DNA of 64,000 bases from assembly GCA_034331105.1 (NCBI GenBank), contig JAXQGB010000011.1, positions 62,001-126,000 of the forward strand, in the 5' to 3' direction. Shown here piece after piece: positions 1 through 8,461 of this stretch. The notes below the pieces were generated by a model that saw nothing but the letters and a program-made list of their open reading frames with translations, ran no database searches and was not told the origin of the DNA. How positions within the stretch are numbered: the first letter of the stretch is position 1; each line of letters opens with the position of its first letter. The position numbers and the translations under genes are program-made. Source of the stretch: Caenicola sp034331105. Its GTDB lineage: Bacteria > Synergistota > Synergistia > Synergistales > Synergistaceae.

Positions 1-140
1 CTGGCGCATTTTTCACAATATGCTTTCTGTGAAACGAATCCATAGGCTTCGCCCTTCAGTATTGCGGTTTCTTTGTTTTTTACTACAGTAAATTTAACAT
101 CTTCTCTGCACACTGGGCAAAAAACTGTACTATCGCTCAT
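1..140 (-). CDS. MqsA-like antitoxin, N-terminal part (runs off window)
   Basis: Partial gene: only about 46 N-terminal codons lie in the window. ATG is at 138-140 with an AAGGGG ribosome site upstream. The peptide begins MSDSTVFCPVCREDV and has a second cysteine pair, YCEKC, near residue 42. This gives a CxxC...CxxC zinc ribbon with an ILKGEAYGF-like stretch between the pairs, as in the N-terminal zinc domain of MqsA/YgiT antitoxins. In that family a helix-turn-helix follows, but it is outside the window. The gene starts 27 nt after the stop of the MqsR-like toxin gene, the toxin-first order typical of mqsRA. The zinc ribbon is seen; antitoxin function is inferred from the family and the neighbour. 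Confidence 0.6.
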   Translation of the reverse strand, partial: MSDSTVFCPVCREDVKFTVVKNKETAILKGEAYGFVSQKAYCEKCA

Positions 141-167
141 AATGATCACCCCTTTTGACTACGATTG

Positions 168-578
168 TCATCTAAAACAATGACCTATCGGTTTGTTTCG
201 TTCGTGGAATGAAATTACCACTATCCTGCTCCCGCTCTTATAGTCAATAATGTTGAATTTAATGTAAATATCGACCAGTTTTTCTTCGTCATCTATGTTA
301 AACAATCTGACCTGCGGACAAAAAACATAAAGCGTTTCATATTCAAATCCGATATTTGTGTTTTGAAGCGAATGACAAAAATCTTCCGGCCTGATCCTAA
401 GAAGTATTTGTATCTGCTTTTTGGATGAAATGTTATATTCCCGAATGAAGTCTAGATTTTCTTGCCTGTTGCTGTTTATTGCGATCGTGTATCTGCCTAT
501 TCGAATACAGCTTTGAATTTCGCGTAAGATATGTGAGATTTCCTTTTTAGAATAATTCTGATCATAATGTATGCTCAT
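168..578 (-). CDS. MqsR-like toxin (putative mRNA interferase)
   Basis: About 136 residues, starting MSIHYDQ. The ATG at 576-578 is chosen over the upstream in-frame ATG because GGGAGGA lies about 7 nt before it. The middle and end carry an MqsR-like pattern: an I..L.PEDFCHSL segment, then YVFCPQVRL, VDIYIKF and a final VVISFHE strand. MqsR is a RelE/YoeB-fold RNase of about 98 residues that cleaves mRNA on translating cells. This protein is longer at both ends. The gene is followed at 27 nt by a zinc-ribbon antitoxin gene and preceded by a promoter with a flanking inverted repeat, as expected for an autoregulated toxin-antitoxin operon. The family assignment rests on weak sequence pattern plus context. 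Confidence 0.5.
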   Translation of the reverse strand: MSIHYDQNYSKKEISHILREIQSCIRIGRYTIAINSNRQENLDFIREYNISSKKQIQILLRIRPEDFCHSLQNTNIGFEYETLYVFCPQVRLFNIDDEEKLVDIYIKFNIIDYKSGSRIVVISFHERNKPIGHCFR

Positions 579-601
579 AGAATATCCTCCCAAGCACAAC
601 A

Positions 602-643
602 ATGATACATTATATTGTTTATATCGTCAAGGTTTATGTATCA
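602..643 (-). promoter_or_regulatory. Promoter and putative operator of the mqsRA-like operon
   Basis: Reading the minus strand, TTGACG (625-630) and TATCAT (602-607) are spaced by 17 nt, a good sigma-70 type promoter. The promoter is bracketed by a perfect 8-bp inverted repeat, TGATACAT (603-610) and ATGTATCA (636-643). MqsA-type antitoxins bind such palindromes, so this is a likely autoregulatory operator. Confidence 0.5.
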
Positions 644-663
644 ATTAGTACATATTTATAAAG

Positions 664-830
664 ACGGGCAAGCTATAGCGGATTGGCAAGCGGTCGTGAA
701 AAGTGGCTGAGCGTGGAGAATTTGCAGCCTTTTGGCTGCGGAGAATTAGCGACTTAAGAACCTAGTCGTTGGAGAATTTGCTCGCTTAGCATCGCGGAGA
801 ATTGCGGACAAAGGCCGTGGAGATTAAAAG
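664..830. repeat. Hairpin-spacer array, GGAGAATT type (left of abiE)
   Basis: Four mini-hairpins separated by a GGAGAATT spacer: GCAGCCTTTTGGCTGC, AGCGACTT...AGTCGTT, GCTCGCTTAGCATCGC and GCGGACAAAGGCCGT. Two GGCAAGC units of the 11-bp type precede them at 669-690. The spacer points right, toward the 3' end of abiEii. The remainder to 902 is C-rich sequence with no gene seen. Confidence 0.75.
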
Positions 831-902
831 GGCTGTGGCTTAAGCAACGGGGGATCTGCAGCCTCTGCCCCAGCCCCCGATCCCGTCCCTCGCCTTGATC
901 TA

Positions 903-1868
903 TTACCGTAAACCCTCATCTAAATTTAATAGAACTTCATGCAAAATTCCTATTTTTTCAATAAGTTTTTCGTGTTCAACTTTATCCCTTTCATCAAAGA
1001 CGTAAATCTCCTGCATCTTCATAAAAGCAGCATTTAATTCTTTATCGCTGCTCAGTCTATTAAAGAAAGTAAAGTCGCTAAATGGTTTATTTGCCAAGTC
1101 ACTTCCTATTCTTTCCTTTTCTTCCATCCTCTTGTATGAGAGCATCTTTATCAGAGTCTCCTCTTCTGACATCAACCTTTTTATACGATCTTCTTCAAGC
1201 ATTATCGTTATGTCATAGATATGTTTAGACACATCAAAGAGTAGGCGTCTTTGATAGTAAAATTCCGCTGCCAATATCTTATCTGCAAAGATCCGTTCTA
1301 TTTTTATGGTCTTCAAGTCAAAGGGTTCCACTTTATACAATTTTTTCAGCGAATTTTTGTGATCTTCGCCTGAAAATGAATATACCAAAGGTTCTACTTT
1401 CAGCGGTTCCGTTGGTTCGCTGATCGTAAAAGAAGTCGCTTCCACCTTTACATATCCGAACCTTTGCAACGCATCGGCTTCGTCTATTACTGTTACCGGA
1501 GTATACTCATAGACACCGGTTATACTGCCTTTTGTGTTGCTTTCTTTTTCTTTATCTTGAGTTCTCTCCATACATGAGTATGATTTTGCAGCGTTTTCAA
1601 GACGTTTTTTGCCCTGACTTTTTGAGCAGTCTTTGATTTCTACCGTTAGATCAATATCCTCGGAAAATCGTTTCATTTTGCCTATGGACTTATATAATGC
1701 AGTTCCTCCTTTAAAATATGCAGGCAGTTTTGCTTGCTTTTCTGCCAGTTCACTAAGCAGGAGGGTAACATAATAATCCTTCTCCAAAATATCCATCCTG
1801 ATCCCTGTGCGTTCGCTGACAGAATCCAACAACACACCAAAAGCATCCCTGTCATTATGCAGTCTCAT
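903..1868 (-). CDS. abiEii: AbiEii-type nucleotidyltransferase toxin
   Basis: 321 residues, the normal size for the AbiEii/AbiGii (DUF1814) family of nucleotidyltransferase-fold toxins. The GGTALYK motif is at residues 54-60, followed by RFSEDIDL at 67-74, which carries the acidic pair of the nucleotidyltransferase active site. Family members (MenT, AbiEii) block growth by modifying tRNA or by an NTP-dependent step and give phage abortive infection. The start overlaps the abiEi stop by 14 nt, so the pair is translationally coupled, antitoxin first as usual for AbiE. Both ends of the operon face GGAGAATT-type repeat arrays, which may mark it as an inserted cassette. Confidence 0.9.
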   Translation of the reverse strand: MRLHNDRDAFGVLLDSVSERTGIRMDILEKDYYVTLLLSELAEKQAKLPAYFKGGTALYKSIGKMKRFSEDIDLTVEIKDCSKSQGKKRLENAAKSYSCMERTQDKEKESNTKGSITGVYEYTPVTVIDEADALQRFGYVKVEATSFTISEPTEPLKVEPLVYSFSGEDHKNSLKKLYKVEPFDLKTIKIERIFADKILAAEFYYQRRLLFDVSKHIYDITIMLEEDRIKRLMSEEETLIKMLSYKRMEEKERIGSDLANKPFSDFTFFNRLSSDKELNAAFMKMQEIYVFDERDKVEHEKLIEKIGILHEVLLNLDEGLR

Positions 1869-2517
1869 CTTCGACCTCGAACAGCATATCCAGCAGCCTT
1901 TGCAATGTCTTGTTAGGGTAATATTTTTTTGTCATGCTGATTAGTTTTAATTTATCAAGCCCCTGTTTATTTATATGGTCGTTAAGCAGCTTACAGGGCT
2001 CTGCAGCATCAATGTAAGCGGTCGGAAACTCATCTATTAGATCAATAATTTGCAGATACTTATAATTTTCTTTGCATACCTTCGTTCTGGGCTTGCACAC
2101 CGCTATATGGCAATTTGGGTCCAACTTAATACGATGTCGGTTTGTTGCGATCTCTTTTATCTTCGGCATCAAAGTAATGAGTCCAATGCTGTTTTGAAAA
2201 GATACGCCTGTTTCATATCCTATTATGTCTTCGCCGTTTATTGTCAAAAACCGAGTCATCACAGCATCGATATTTGGCTTGGTTTTCCCAAATACTGTCT
2301 CTTTTGCCTTGTAGTATATTCCGATCTTGAGTCTCTCAATGTTCCCCCTGTCCGCCAACCTTTTAAGATTTACGTTTACCACTTTTTTCGCTTGTTCCAT
2401 GGGTATTGCAAACTTCAAAGCCAGAACAACTGCAACATCATCCGCAAATATAGCCGTTCCATACCGCTCCCGGCTAATTGTCTCAGTTAAAAATTTACCA
2501 TATCCCCGGTATTCCAT
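1855..2517 (-). CDS. abiEi: AbiEi-type antitoxin / transcriptional repressor
   Basis: 220 residues. The N-terminal third looks like a winged helix (YGTAIFADDVAVVL... followed by VNLKRLADRGNIERLK..GIYY), the usual N-terminal domain of AbiEi antitoxins, and the remainder resembles the AbiEi C-terminal antitoxicity domain. AbiEi neutralises AbiEii in a type IV-like manner and represses its own promoter by binding inverted repeats. It lies upstream of and overlaps abiEii. A perfect 11-bp inverted repeat lies just upstream (2531-2584). The assignment is firm from the partner, and moderate from sequence alone. Confidence 0.8.
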   Translation of the reverse strand: MEYRGYGKFLTETISRERYGTAIFADDVAVVLALKFAIPMEQAKKVVNVNLKRLADRGNIERLKIGIYYKAKETVFGKTKPNIDAVMTRFLTINGEDIIGYETGVSFQNSIGLITLMPKIKEIATNRHRIKLDPNCHIAVCKPRTKVCKENYKYLQIIDLIDEFPTAYIDAAEPCKLLNDHINKQGLDKLKLISMTKKYYPNKTLQRLLDMLFEVEDETA

Positions 2518-2530
2518 CTTACCGCCCCAC

Positions 2531-2584
2531 TTTGTTATTATTATGTAATAATATTTTATTTTTTAGTAACATTATAATAACAAA
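2531..2584 (-). promoter_or_regulatory. Inverted-repeat operator upstream of abiEi
   Basis: TTTGTTATTAT (2531-2541) and its exact reverse complement ATAATAACAAA (2574-2584) bracket a very AT-rich 32-bp stretch immediately before the abiEi start. AbiEi proteins repress their operon by binding paired inverted repeats, so this is the likely operator/promoter region. Confidence 0.5.
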
Positions 2585-2694
2585 TTATGCCTATTGAGTC
2601 AAATAGTAGCCCAATATAATTGAATCTAAATTTCGGATCACACTAGCATCTAGGATCTCTGGATCCTTGTTATTACTAACTTTTTAGACTCAAA

Positions 2695-3080
2695 CAAAAG
2701 CCGCTGGATTCCCGATCTCGAAACGCACTCGAAATGGTTCGGGCACTAAGGTCAATTTGATAAGTTTTCCTGCCGGAAAACAGCACCCTCCCGATTGGAG
2801 CATTCGGGAACGACGGAGAGTTGGTCTAATGCCGGGAAGGACGGAGAGGAAGGCCTATGGCCGGATCTACAGCGGTTTTGAACCTCCGCGGCCCTTGGCC
2901 GCAATTCACCGCGATGCAACGCGAGCAAATTCACCGCAATGCGTAGCGAGCAAATTCTCCAGCGTCCACAGGACGCGAATTCCCCGACCCTGCCCCTACA
3001 ACGGCTTCACTACCGTTTCACCATCGCTTCACGCGACCGTTTTTGTCGCAGCTTCACCACTGCACTGGGCAGTTTCTGGC
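2695..3080. repeat. Mixed repeat tract: CCCGAT/ATCGGG dispersed repeat plus AATTCTCC and TTCAC arrays
   Basis: The stretch between abiEi and the methylase holds no convincing gene. At 2703-2820 it has a GCTGGATTCCCGAT...ATTCGGGAACGACGGAGA dispersed repeat, also seen near 23813. From about 2868 it has hairpins with AATTC(A/T)CC spacers, the reverse complement of the array left of abiE. It ends with 11-bp CTTCACnATCG units and the GCGAC...GTCGC hairpin near 3028-3045. The two arrays therefore face each other across the abiE operon. Confidence 0.7.
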
Positions 3081-3151
3081 TAAAACTCATACATTGTCCT
3101 ATACTATAGACATACTATCTACCACCAAAAAAAACGTCAGGCGGTGACAGC

Positions 3152-5338
3152 ATGCACAGTACCGGCAAGTCGCAAATTATTGAACTCAAGGCTTCAGACG
3201 CGCTGATCGACTTTGATGAATACCTTTCGGAGATCCGGACTTATCTGCCCTCTTTGAATGAGGACGATGCCTGGATCCGCTCAGGCATCCATATCGGAGA
3301 AAAATATAAAAAGCACATATCCTCCTTCCGTCTCTTTGGAAGCCAGACTCCGAAGATCGGACGGGCCAGGATCGAAGTCCTTCTGGTCAAGACACAGATA
3401 GGGGTATCGATCTCTGATGCCGAACCTCACTGTGCTGACTTCATCAGGGATCACCTTACCCGGACCGTTACAGACGCTGCGTTCGTAGCTCTTGTTCCTT
3501 CCACCGGGGAGGGCTGGCGCACCTTTTTTGTAAAATCACCTATCCACGACACTGTTGACATCCCCGAAGACATTCTGACCCACACCTGTTCGGGAGCTCT
3601 CAAAATACACATCAAGAAGGCATGCGGTCTCAGCGACGCCGCTGTGGACGGCTATTTCTCTTTCGGATACGCCCTTTTCGACGATACTGTCATAAGGGCA
3701 AAGGCGAAAGAGATAGACAAATCTCTGCGTTATCTTAAATTCTGTGACATTGCCTCCGGATCGGGACAGATGCTGCATGCAATGGCCGGGCTCGTTGCAA
3801 AGCTTCGCTCCGGACTCAACAAATACCTTGGCAGCCATGCGGACAGGACAGAGAAAAACTTTACGGAGCAGTTCCTGACCGGCTCCCTCTACGCCTCTGA
3901 CTACGATGCAGGAGCCCTTGAGATACTCAAAACCATGCTCAGGATGGAAACAGACAAAAAGATAGACGACAGAAGGTTCGTCTGGGGCAACATTCTGACC
4001 GAGGACCTCTTTGAAGGCATGCTCTTTGATGTTGTCGCAACAAACCCGCCTCACATGAAACAGGATGAATTCTCATTTATAAAAGAAAAGCTGGAGTCAT
4101 ACGCATCATTCTCACGCAACACGGACCTCTACTGCTACTACGCAGAAAAAGCTTTCGGGCTGGTCACTGAGGGCGGCGGCGTCGGTGTGCTCATGTCGAA
4201 CAGATGGATGCGCTCAGGATACGGAGTCGGTCTTCGTCACTTCCTATCACAAAAAAACATATCTGAGATCGTCGACTACGCAAACATACCTCCTGTAAAG
4301 GGCATCTCTACCCCGCTCTCGATAGTTGTCGGCTCAAACGATGCTCCCTCCGAAGACGTCAGTGTGACCGTTGTTGAGGACGCAGACCACGAAAACATAT
4401 CACTCTATGTAGAAGAGCAGTCTGCAATGCAGACCCATTCAGCACTGAGCGATGAAGGGTGGACCTTCGACGCCGAAGATACAACGGCACTCATGAACAA
4501 GATAACGGAAACAGGAGTGCCCCTTGAAGAATACGTCAAAGGGCATATCTACCGCGGGATACTCACGGGCCTAAATGAGGCGTTCGCTCCTGACAGGGCA
4601 GCTGCCGAAAATATTATTGAAAAGGACCCCAACAGTTCAAAGATACTCAGGCCCTTCCTCTCCGGAAGAAACGTCAAAAGGTACGCCATCCCCACAGTCA
4701 AAAAATACCTGGTCTTCCTTCCCAAAGGAATAACTGACAGTATGAGGGGCGACCTGGGACCGGAGGAATGGCTATGTTCGCAATATCCGGCCATAGCAGA
4801 ACACCTGGCTCAACATGAGGAAAAGGCATCGAAGCGCAGGGACAAGGGCGACTACTGGTGGGAACTCCGCTCCTGCAGATACTACGATGAGTTTGAAAAG
4901 ACAAAGATCATCTGCCCTACAATAGTAAAACACATATCGGCCACCATAGACACAAACGGCCTGTTCTCAAACGATAAGACCAGCATAATAGCCTCAGGAG
5001 ACTTCTACCTTCTTGGCCTCCTGAACTCCAGCCTGATGGACTTCTACATGAGAAGGATCTGCACAGAACTCCTCAACGAACACTACGAGGTCAAACCCGC
5101 AAACCTGTCTGTCCTCCCGATAAAGAAGATCAGCCCGACCAACAGCTTCCACGTAAACCTCAAGACCGAAATAGAAAACGGAGCAATGGCCCTGTCAAAA
5201 CTGTGTTCGGTGCACGAAAAAGAGATGTCCGATAAAGTCAACGAAGAGATCAGAGAGGCCGAGCGTGTAATTAACAGAGCGGTTGCAAGGCTGTATAGGC
5301 TGAGTGTAAAAGAGGTCTCCTTGATAGATAACTACTAG
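3152..5338 (+). CDS. Eco57I-like N6-adenine DNA methyltransferase (possible type IIG enzyme)
   Basis: 728 residues. The SAM motif I is FCDIASGSGQ (residues 198-206), and the catalytic motif IV is NPPH (298-301), a variant of NPPY/NPPF. The fold order is that of gamma-type Eco57I/TaqI-like enzymes: an N-terminal helical region, the methylase core, then a TaqI-like specificity domain (about residues 470-690). I cannot point to a clear PD-(D/E)xK nuclease motif in the first 190 residues, so it could be a solitary methylase or a degenerate type IIG enzyme. It stands alone between the abiE pair and the O-antigen locus. GGCGGTGA precedes the ATG. Confidence 0.75.
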   Translation: MHSTGKSQIIELKASDALIDFDEYLSEIRTYLPSLNEDDAWIRSGIHIGEKYKKHISSFRLFGSQTPKIGRARIEVLLVKTQIGVSISDAEPHCADFIRDHLTRTVTDAAFVALVPSTGEGWRTFFVKSPIHDTVDIPEDILTHTCSGALKIHIKKACGLSDAAVDGYFSFGYALFDDTVIRAKAKEIDKSLRYLKFCDIASGSGQMLHAMAGLVAKLRSGLNKYLGSHADRTEKNFTEQFLTGSLYASDYDAGALEILKTMLRMETDKKIDDRRFVWGNILTEDLFEGMLFDVVATNPPHMKQDEFSFIKEKLESYASFSRNTDLYCYYAEKAFGLVTEGGGVGVLMSNRWMRSGYGVGLRHFLSQKNISEIVDYANIPPVKGISTPLSIVVGSNDAPSEDVSVTVVEDADHENISLYVEEQSAMQTHSALSDEGWTFDAEDTTALMNKITETGVPLEEYVKGHIYRGILTGLNEAFAPDRAAAENIIEKDPNSSKILRPFLSGRNVKRYAIPTVKKYLVFLPKGITDSMRGDLGPEEWLCSQYPAIAEHLAQHEEKASKRRDKGDYWWELRSCRYYDEFEKTKIICPTIVKHISATIDTNGLFSNDKTSIIASGDFYLLGLLNSSLMDFYMRRICTELLNEHYEVKPANLSVLPIKKISPTNSFHVNLKTEIENGAMALSKLCSVHEKEMSDKVNEEIREAERVINRAVARLYRLSVKEVSLIDNY

Positions 5339-5504
5339 TGTGGATACCAATCGGAGAAATGCGGCGAGTATCATGCCGCAAGAAGTGCCAAAAAACAAAG
5401 GATAAATGTTGAGAAGAAGTCGTTTTAAAAATCACAAGTCATAAGTTGCATCATCTTAATAATATCTTTAAATAGCTTTATAATTACTGCAGGAGGGGAT
5501 GTAT

Positions 5505-6581
5505 TTGCCTTCAAGTGACACACCTCATACATATTTGGTGACCGGTGGGGCCGGGTTCATTGGAAGCAATATGGTTCATTATCTCGTATCACTCGGGCAC
5601 TTTGTCGTTGTGATCGATAAATTGACTTATGCCGGGAACAAAGCATCTCTTGAGGGTCTTTCTCAGGATAAACTTCATTTTGTTGAAATTGACATCTGTG
5701 ACACTGATGCCGTTTCAAAACTTATATTCGAAATCAGACCTGCCGGAATATTTCACCTTGCCGCTGAGAGCCATGTTGACCGCTCGATCGACGGCCCGGC
5801 GGAGTTCATAAATACAAACATCAACGGCACGTTTTCAATGCTGACAGCCGCCAGAAAGTATTATGAACAGCTTCCTCGGTATGAAAAAAGTACTTTCCGT
5901 TTCCTGCACATATCAACTGACGAGGTTTACGGAAGCCTTGGAGATACCGGATATTTCACTGAAGAGACTCCTTATGCTCCCAACTCTCCTTATTCAGCTT
6001 CAAAGGCATCTTCCGACCACGTGGTACGCGCCTGGCATCATACATACGGCTTGCCGGTGCTAACCACCAATTGCTCCAACAACTACGGCCCCAGACAGTT
6101 CCCTGAAAAACTTATCCCTTTGATAATACATAACGCTCTTGCTGGAAAGGGACTTCCCATTTACGGAGACGGCAAGAACGTCCGGGACTGGCTATATGTT
6201 GAAGACCACTGCTCCGCTCTCTATACTGTGATGACAAAAGGAAAGCTTGGTGAAACTTACAACATCGGCTGAAATTGCGAGAGACAGAATATTGAAATAG
6301 TAAGGACTGTCTGTTCCATACTTGACGAAAAAAGACAAAAAACAGACGGCACAAAATATGAAGAACTGATCACCTTCGTGAAAGATCGCCCCGGCCATGA
6401 CAGGCGCTATGCCATAGATGCATCAAAGATAAAAAAAGAACTCGGATGGGAGCCACAGGAGACATTTGAGACCGGGATCCGTAAAACTGTAGAATGGTAT
6501 CTGGCTAACAGGCAGTGGACCATCTCTATCCTCAGCGGATCGTACAAAATTGAACGTCTGGGACTGAAGGGAGAAAAATAA
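5505..6581 (+). pseudogene. rmlB: dTDP-glucose 4,6-dehydratase, interrupted by a TGA stop
   Basis: Reads as RmlB from the GGAGFIGSN nucleotide-binding motif through YSASKASSDH (catalytic YxxxK) to the C-terminus. An in-frame TGA at 6270-6272 splits it after ETYNIG. The intact paralogue at 32777-33949 has glycine there (NIGGNC), so one G-to-T change in GGA explains the stop. The frame continues cleanly to TAA at 6579-6581. TTG at 5505 is the likely start because AGGAGGGG ends right before the ATG at 5499. Both fragments keep high identity to the paralogue, so the lesion is recent or a base-call error. dTDP-4-keto-6-deoxyglucose can be supplied by the second copy. Confidence 0.85.
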
Positions 6582-6583
6582 CG

Positions 6584-7321
6584 ATGAAAGGAATCATTCT
6601 TGCAGGAGGAAAAGGAACCCGCCTTTACCCTCTCACAAGACACACAAATAAGCACTTGCTGCCCGTGGGACGTGAGCCTATGATTTATAACCCCGTCAAG
6701 AACCTTTTGGCCTGCGGAGTGAAAGAGATACTTGTGGTCACCAGCAGCATTTACATGGGCGACATCGTTACAAGCTTGGGGAGCGGCATCGAGTTTGGCG
6801 CTGACTTCACCTACAAGGTGCAGGAGGAAGCCAAGGGGATCGCAGATGCACTCTACCTGGGAAAAAGATTTGCAGGAGATGATTCTGTATTTGTCCTGTT
6901 AGGAGATAATATCTTTGAGCAGCCTTTAAATCATTTTGTTCATAATTACATAACGAAACAAGACGGAAAGGGAGCAAGGGTCATGTTGGTTAAGGTCGAT
7001 AATCCATCCAGCTTCGGAATTGCCGCCCTTGATGAAAAAAAGGTTCTCGAAATTCAGGAAAAACCTGAGAACCCCAAAAGTGACTATGCCGTAGTAGGCG
7101 CATACCTTTACGACACCCAAATCTGGAAGATCATCGAAGATCTTAGCCCATCTAATAGAGGAGAGTACGAGATAACCGACGTAAACAACACCTACATTGC
7201 CAAAGGAGAGCTGGAGTTCGACTTCGTCCGTGGCATGTGGATGGATACCGGGACTTTCGATTCTTACCACCGGGCAAACGAGATTCTATTCAGCCATATG
7301 GAAGGAAGGGACAAACATTGA
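6584..7321 (+). CDS. Short glucose-1-phosphate nucleotidyltransferase (RmlA family)
   Basis: 245 residues, shorter than the approximately 290 of housekeeping RmlA. The N-terminal signature is MKGIILAGGKGTRL with HLLPVGREPMIYNP, then LLGDNIF, EKPENPKSDYAVVGAY and MWMDTGTFDS. It is expected to make dTDP-glucose from glucose-1-phosphate and dTTP. The protein differs clearly from the second RmlA at 31903-32787 and is closer to the short StrD-like branch. It starts 2 nt after the rmlB pseudogene and overlaps the wecE-like start. Confidence 0.8.
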   Translation: MKGIILAGGKGTRLYPLTRHTNKHLLPVGREPMIYNPVKNLLACGVKEILVVTSSIYMGDIVTSLGSGIEFGADFTYKVQEEAKGIADALYLGKRFAGDDSVFVLLGDNIFEQPLNHFVHNYITKQDGKGARVMLVKVDNPSSFGIAALDEKKVLEIQEKPENPKSDYAVVGAYLYDTQIWKIIEDLSPSNRGEYEITDVNNTYIAKGELEFDFVRGMWMDTGTFDSYHRANEILFSHMEGRDKH

Positions 7322-8460
7322 AGATACCCTTCAACAAACCCTACGTCACGGGGCGCGAAATTGAGTACATCCAAGATGTAATCGAAAGCGACCGCTTCGC
7401 AGGGAACGGCGAGTTCTCCAAACGATGCGCAAAATGGCTTGAAGATACTACGGGCTGTCGCAAGGCAGTCCTCGTTCCCTCAGGAACAGCCGCCCTGGAG
7501 ATGATGATGATCCTCGCAGGAATAGGCCCAGGTGACGAGGTCATTATGCCCTCTTTCACCTTCAGCTCCACAGCTAATGCCATAGTACTGCGTGGAGCTA
7601 CGCCTGTATTCATTGATATCCGACCGGACACACTTAACATGGATGAGAAACTCATAGAGAGATCCATCAACCCCCACACTAAGGCCATCCTACCCGTCCA
7701 CTACGCCGGAGTAGGGTGCGAGATGGATGCGATTACAGCAATTGCCGAAAAGCACGACCTGCTAGTCCTCGAGGACGCCGCTCAGGGCATCATGTCCTAC
7801 TACAAGGGAAAGCACCTAGGAAGCATTGGTCAGATGGGAATTCTAAGCTTCCACGAGACCAAAAACATCCATTGCGGCGAAGGAGGGGCGCTGTTAATAA
7901 ACGATCCCGCCTTAGTTGAACGCGCTGAGATCGTAATGGAGAAAGGGACCGATCGCAGTAGGTTTTTCCGAGGCGAGATTGATAAGTACAGCTGGGTGGA
8001 TGTGGGCTCATCCTATCTAATCAACGAGATTACTGCGGCTTTTCTCTGGGCGCAGTTGGAGGAAGCTGAGAACATCGTCGAAAAACGTCTTTCTGCATGG
8101 AATGCATATTATTCATCTCTCGAACAGCTTGAGATCAACGGATTTTTGCGTCGACCGCTTATCCCGAAGGAGGTCCGCCACAATGCCCATATCTTTCAGA
8201 TCCTGTTTATAAACGGCGAAGAACGAGACAAAGTTATGGCATTACTGAATTCCAACAGTGTCAATGCAGTTTTTCACTATATTCCGCTAGACAGTGCTAC
8301 GGCTGGTGTTCGCTTCGGAAGAACAGATAACATTATTGACGACCTTCCCATAACAAGCAACGTATCATCGAGACTGTTGCGACTTCCTCTCTGGCCTAAA
8401 GTCCCTGTCGAAAAAGTTGCTTTGCAGATTAGAATAGCATTTAAGGACAGAGGCATTTGA
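7318..8460 (+). CDS. wecE: dTDP-4-amino-4,6-dideoxyhexose transaminase (WecE/RffA-like)
   Basis: About 380 residues and collinear with E. coli WecE: PFN.P.V.G.E.DYMQ-like start, PSGTAALEM, GDEVIMPSFTF.STANA, VHYAGV.CEMD, EDAAQG and the PLP lysine in SFHETKN (about residue 182), then GSSY. It is expected to convert dTDP-4-keto-6-deoxyglucose to dTDP-4-amino-4,6-dideoxyhexose (Fuc4N or Qui4N). TTG at 7318 is chosen as the start: AAGGAAGGG precedes it, KIPFN begins there, and it overlaps the upstream TGA in ATTGA. The product probably feeds the acyltransferase at 10811 or the WbqC protein. Confidence 0.85.
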   Translation: MKIPFNKPYVTGREIEYIQDVIESDRFAGNGEFSKRCAKWLEDTTGCRKAVLVPSGTAALEMMMILAGIGPGDEVIMPSFTFSSTANAIVLRGATPVFIDIRPDTLNMDEKLIERSINPHTKAILPVHYAGVGCEMDAITAIAEKHDLLVLEDAAQGIMSYYKGKHLGSIGQMGILSFHETKNIHCGEGGALLINDPALVERAEIVMEKGTDRSRFFRGEIDKYSWVDVGSSYLINEITAAFLWAQLEEAENIVEKRLSAWNAYYSSLEQLEINGFLRRPLIPKEVRHNAHIFQILFINGEERDKVMALLNSNSVNAVFHYIPLDSATAGVRFGRTDNIIDDLPITSNVSSRLLRLPLWPKVPVEKVALQIRIAFKDRGI

Positions 8461-8461
8461 A

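Noticed and set aside
2757..3083. 108-residue ORF
   Set aside because: It consists of repeat units read as protein (CCGC, TTCACC modules), with no ribosome site and no family features.
6270..6272. Selenocysteine reading of the TGA in the first rmlB
   Set aside because: The position is a plain Gly in the paralogue, not a redox residue, and no SECIS-like hairpin was seen just downstream.
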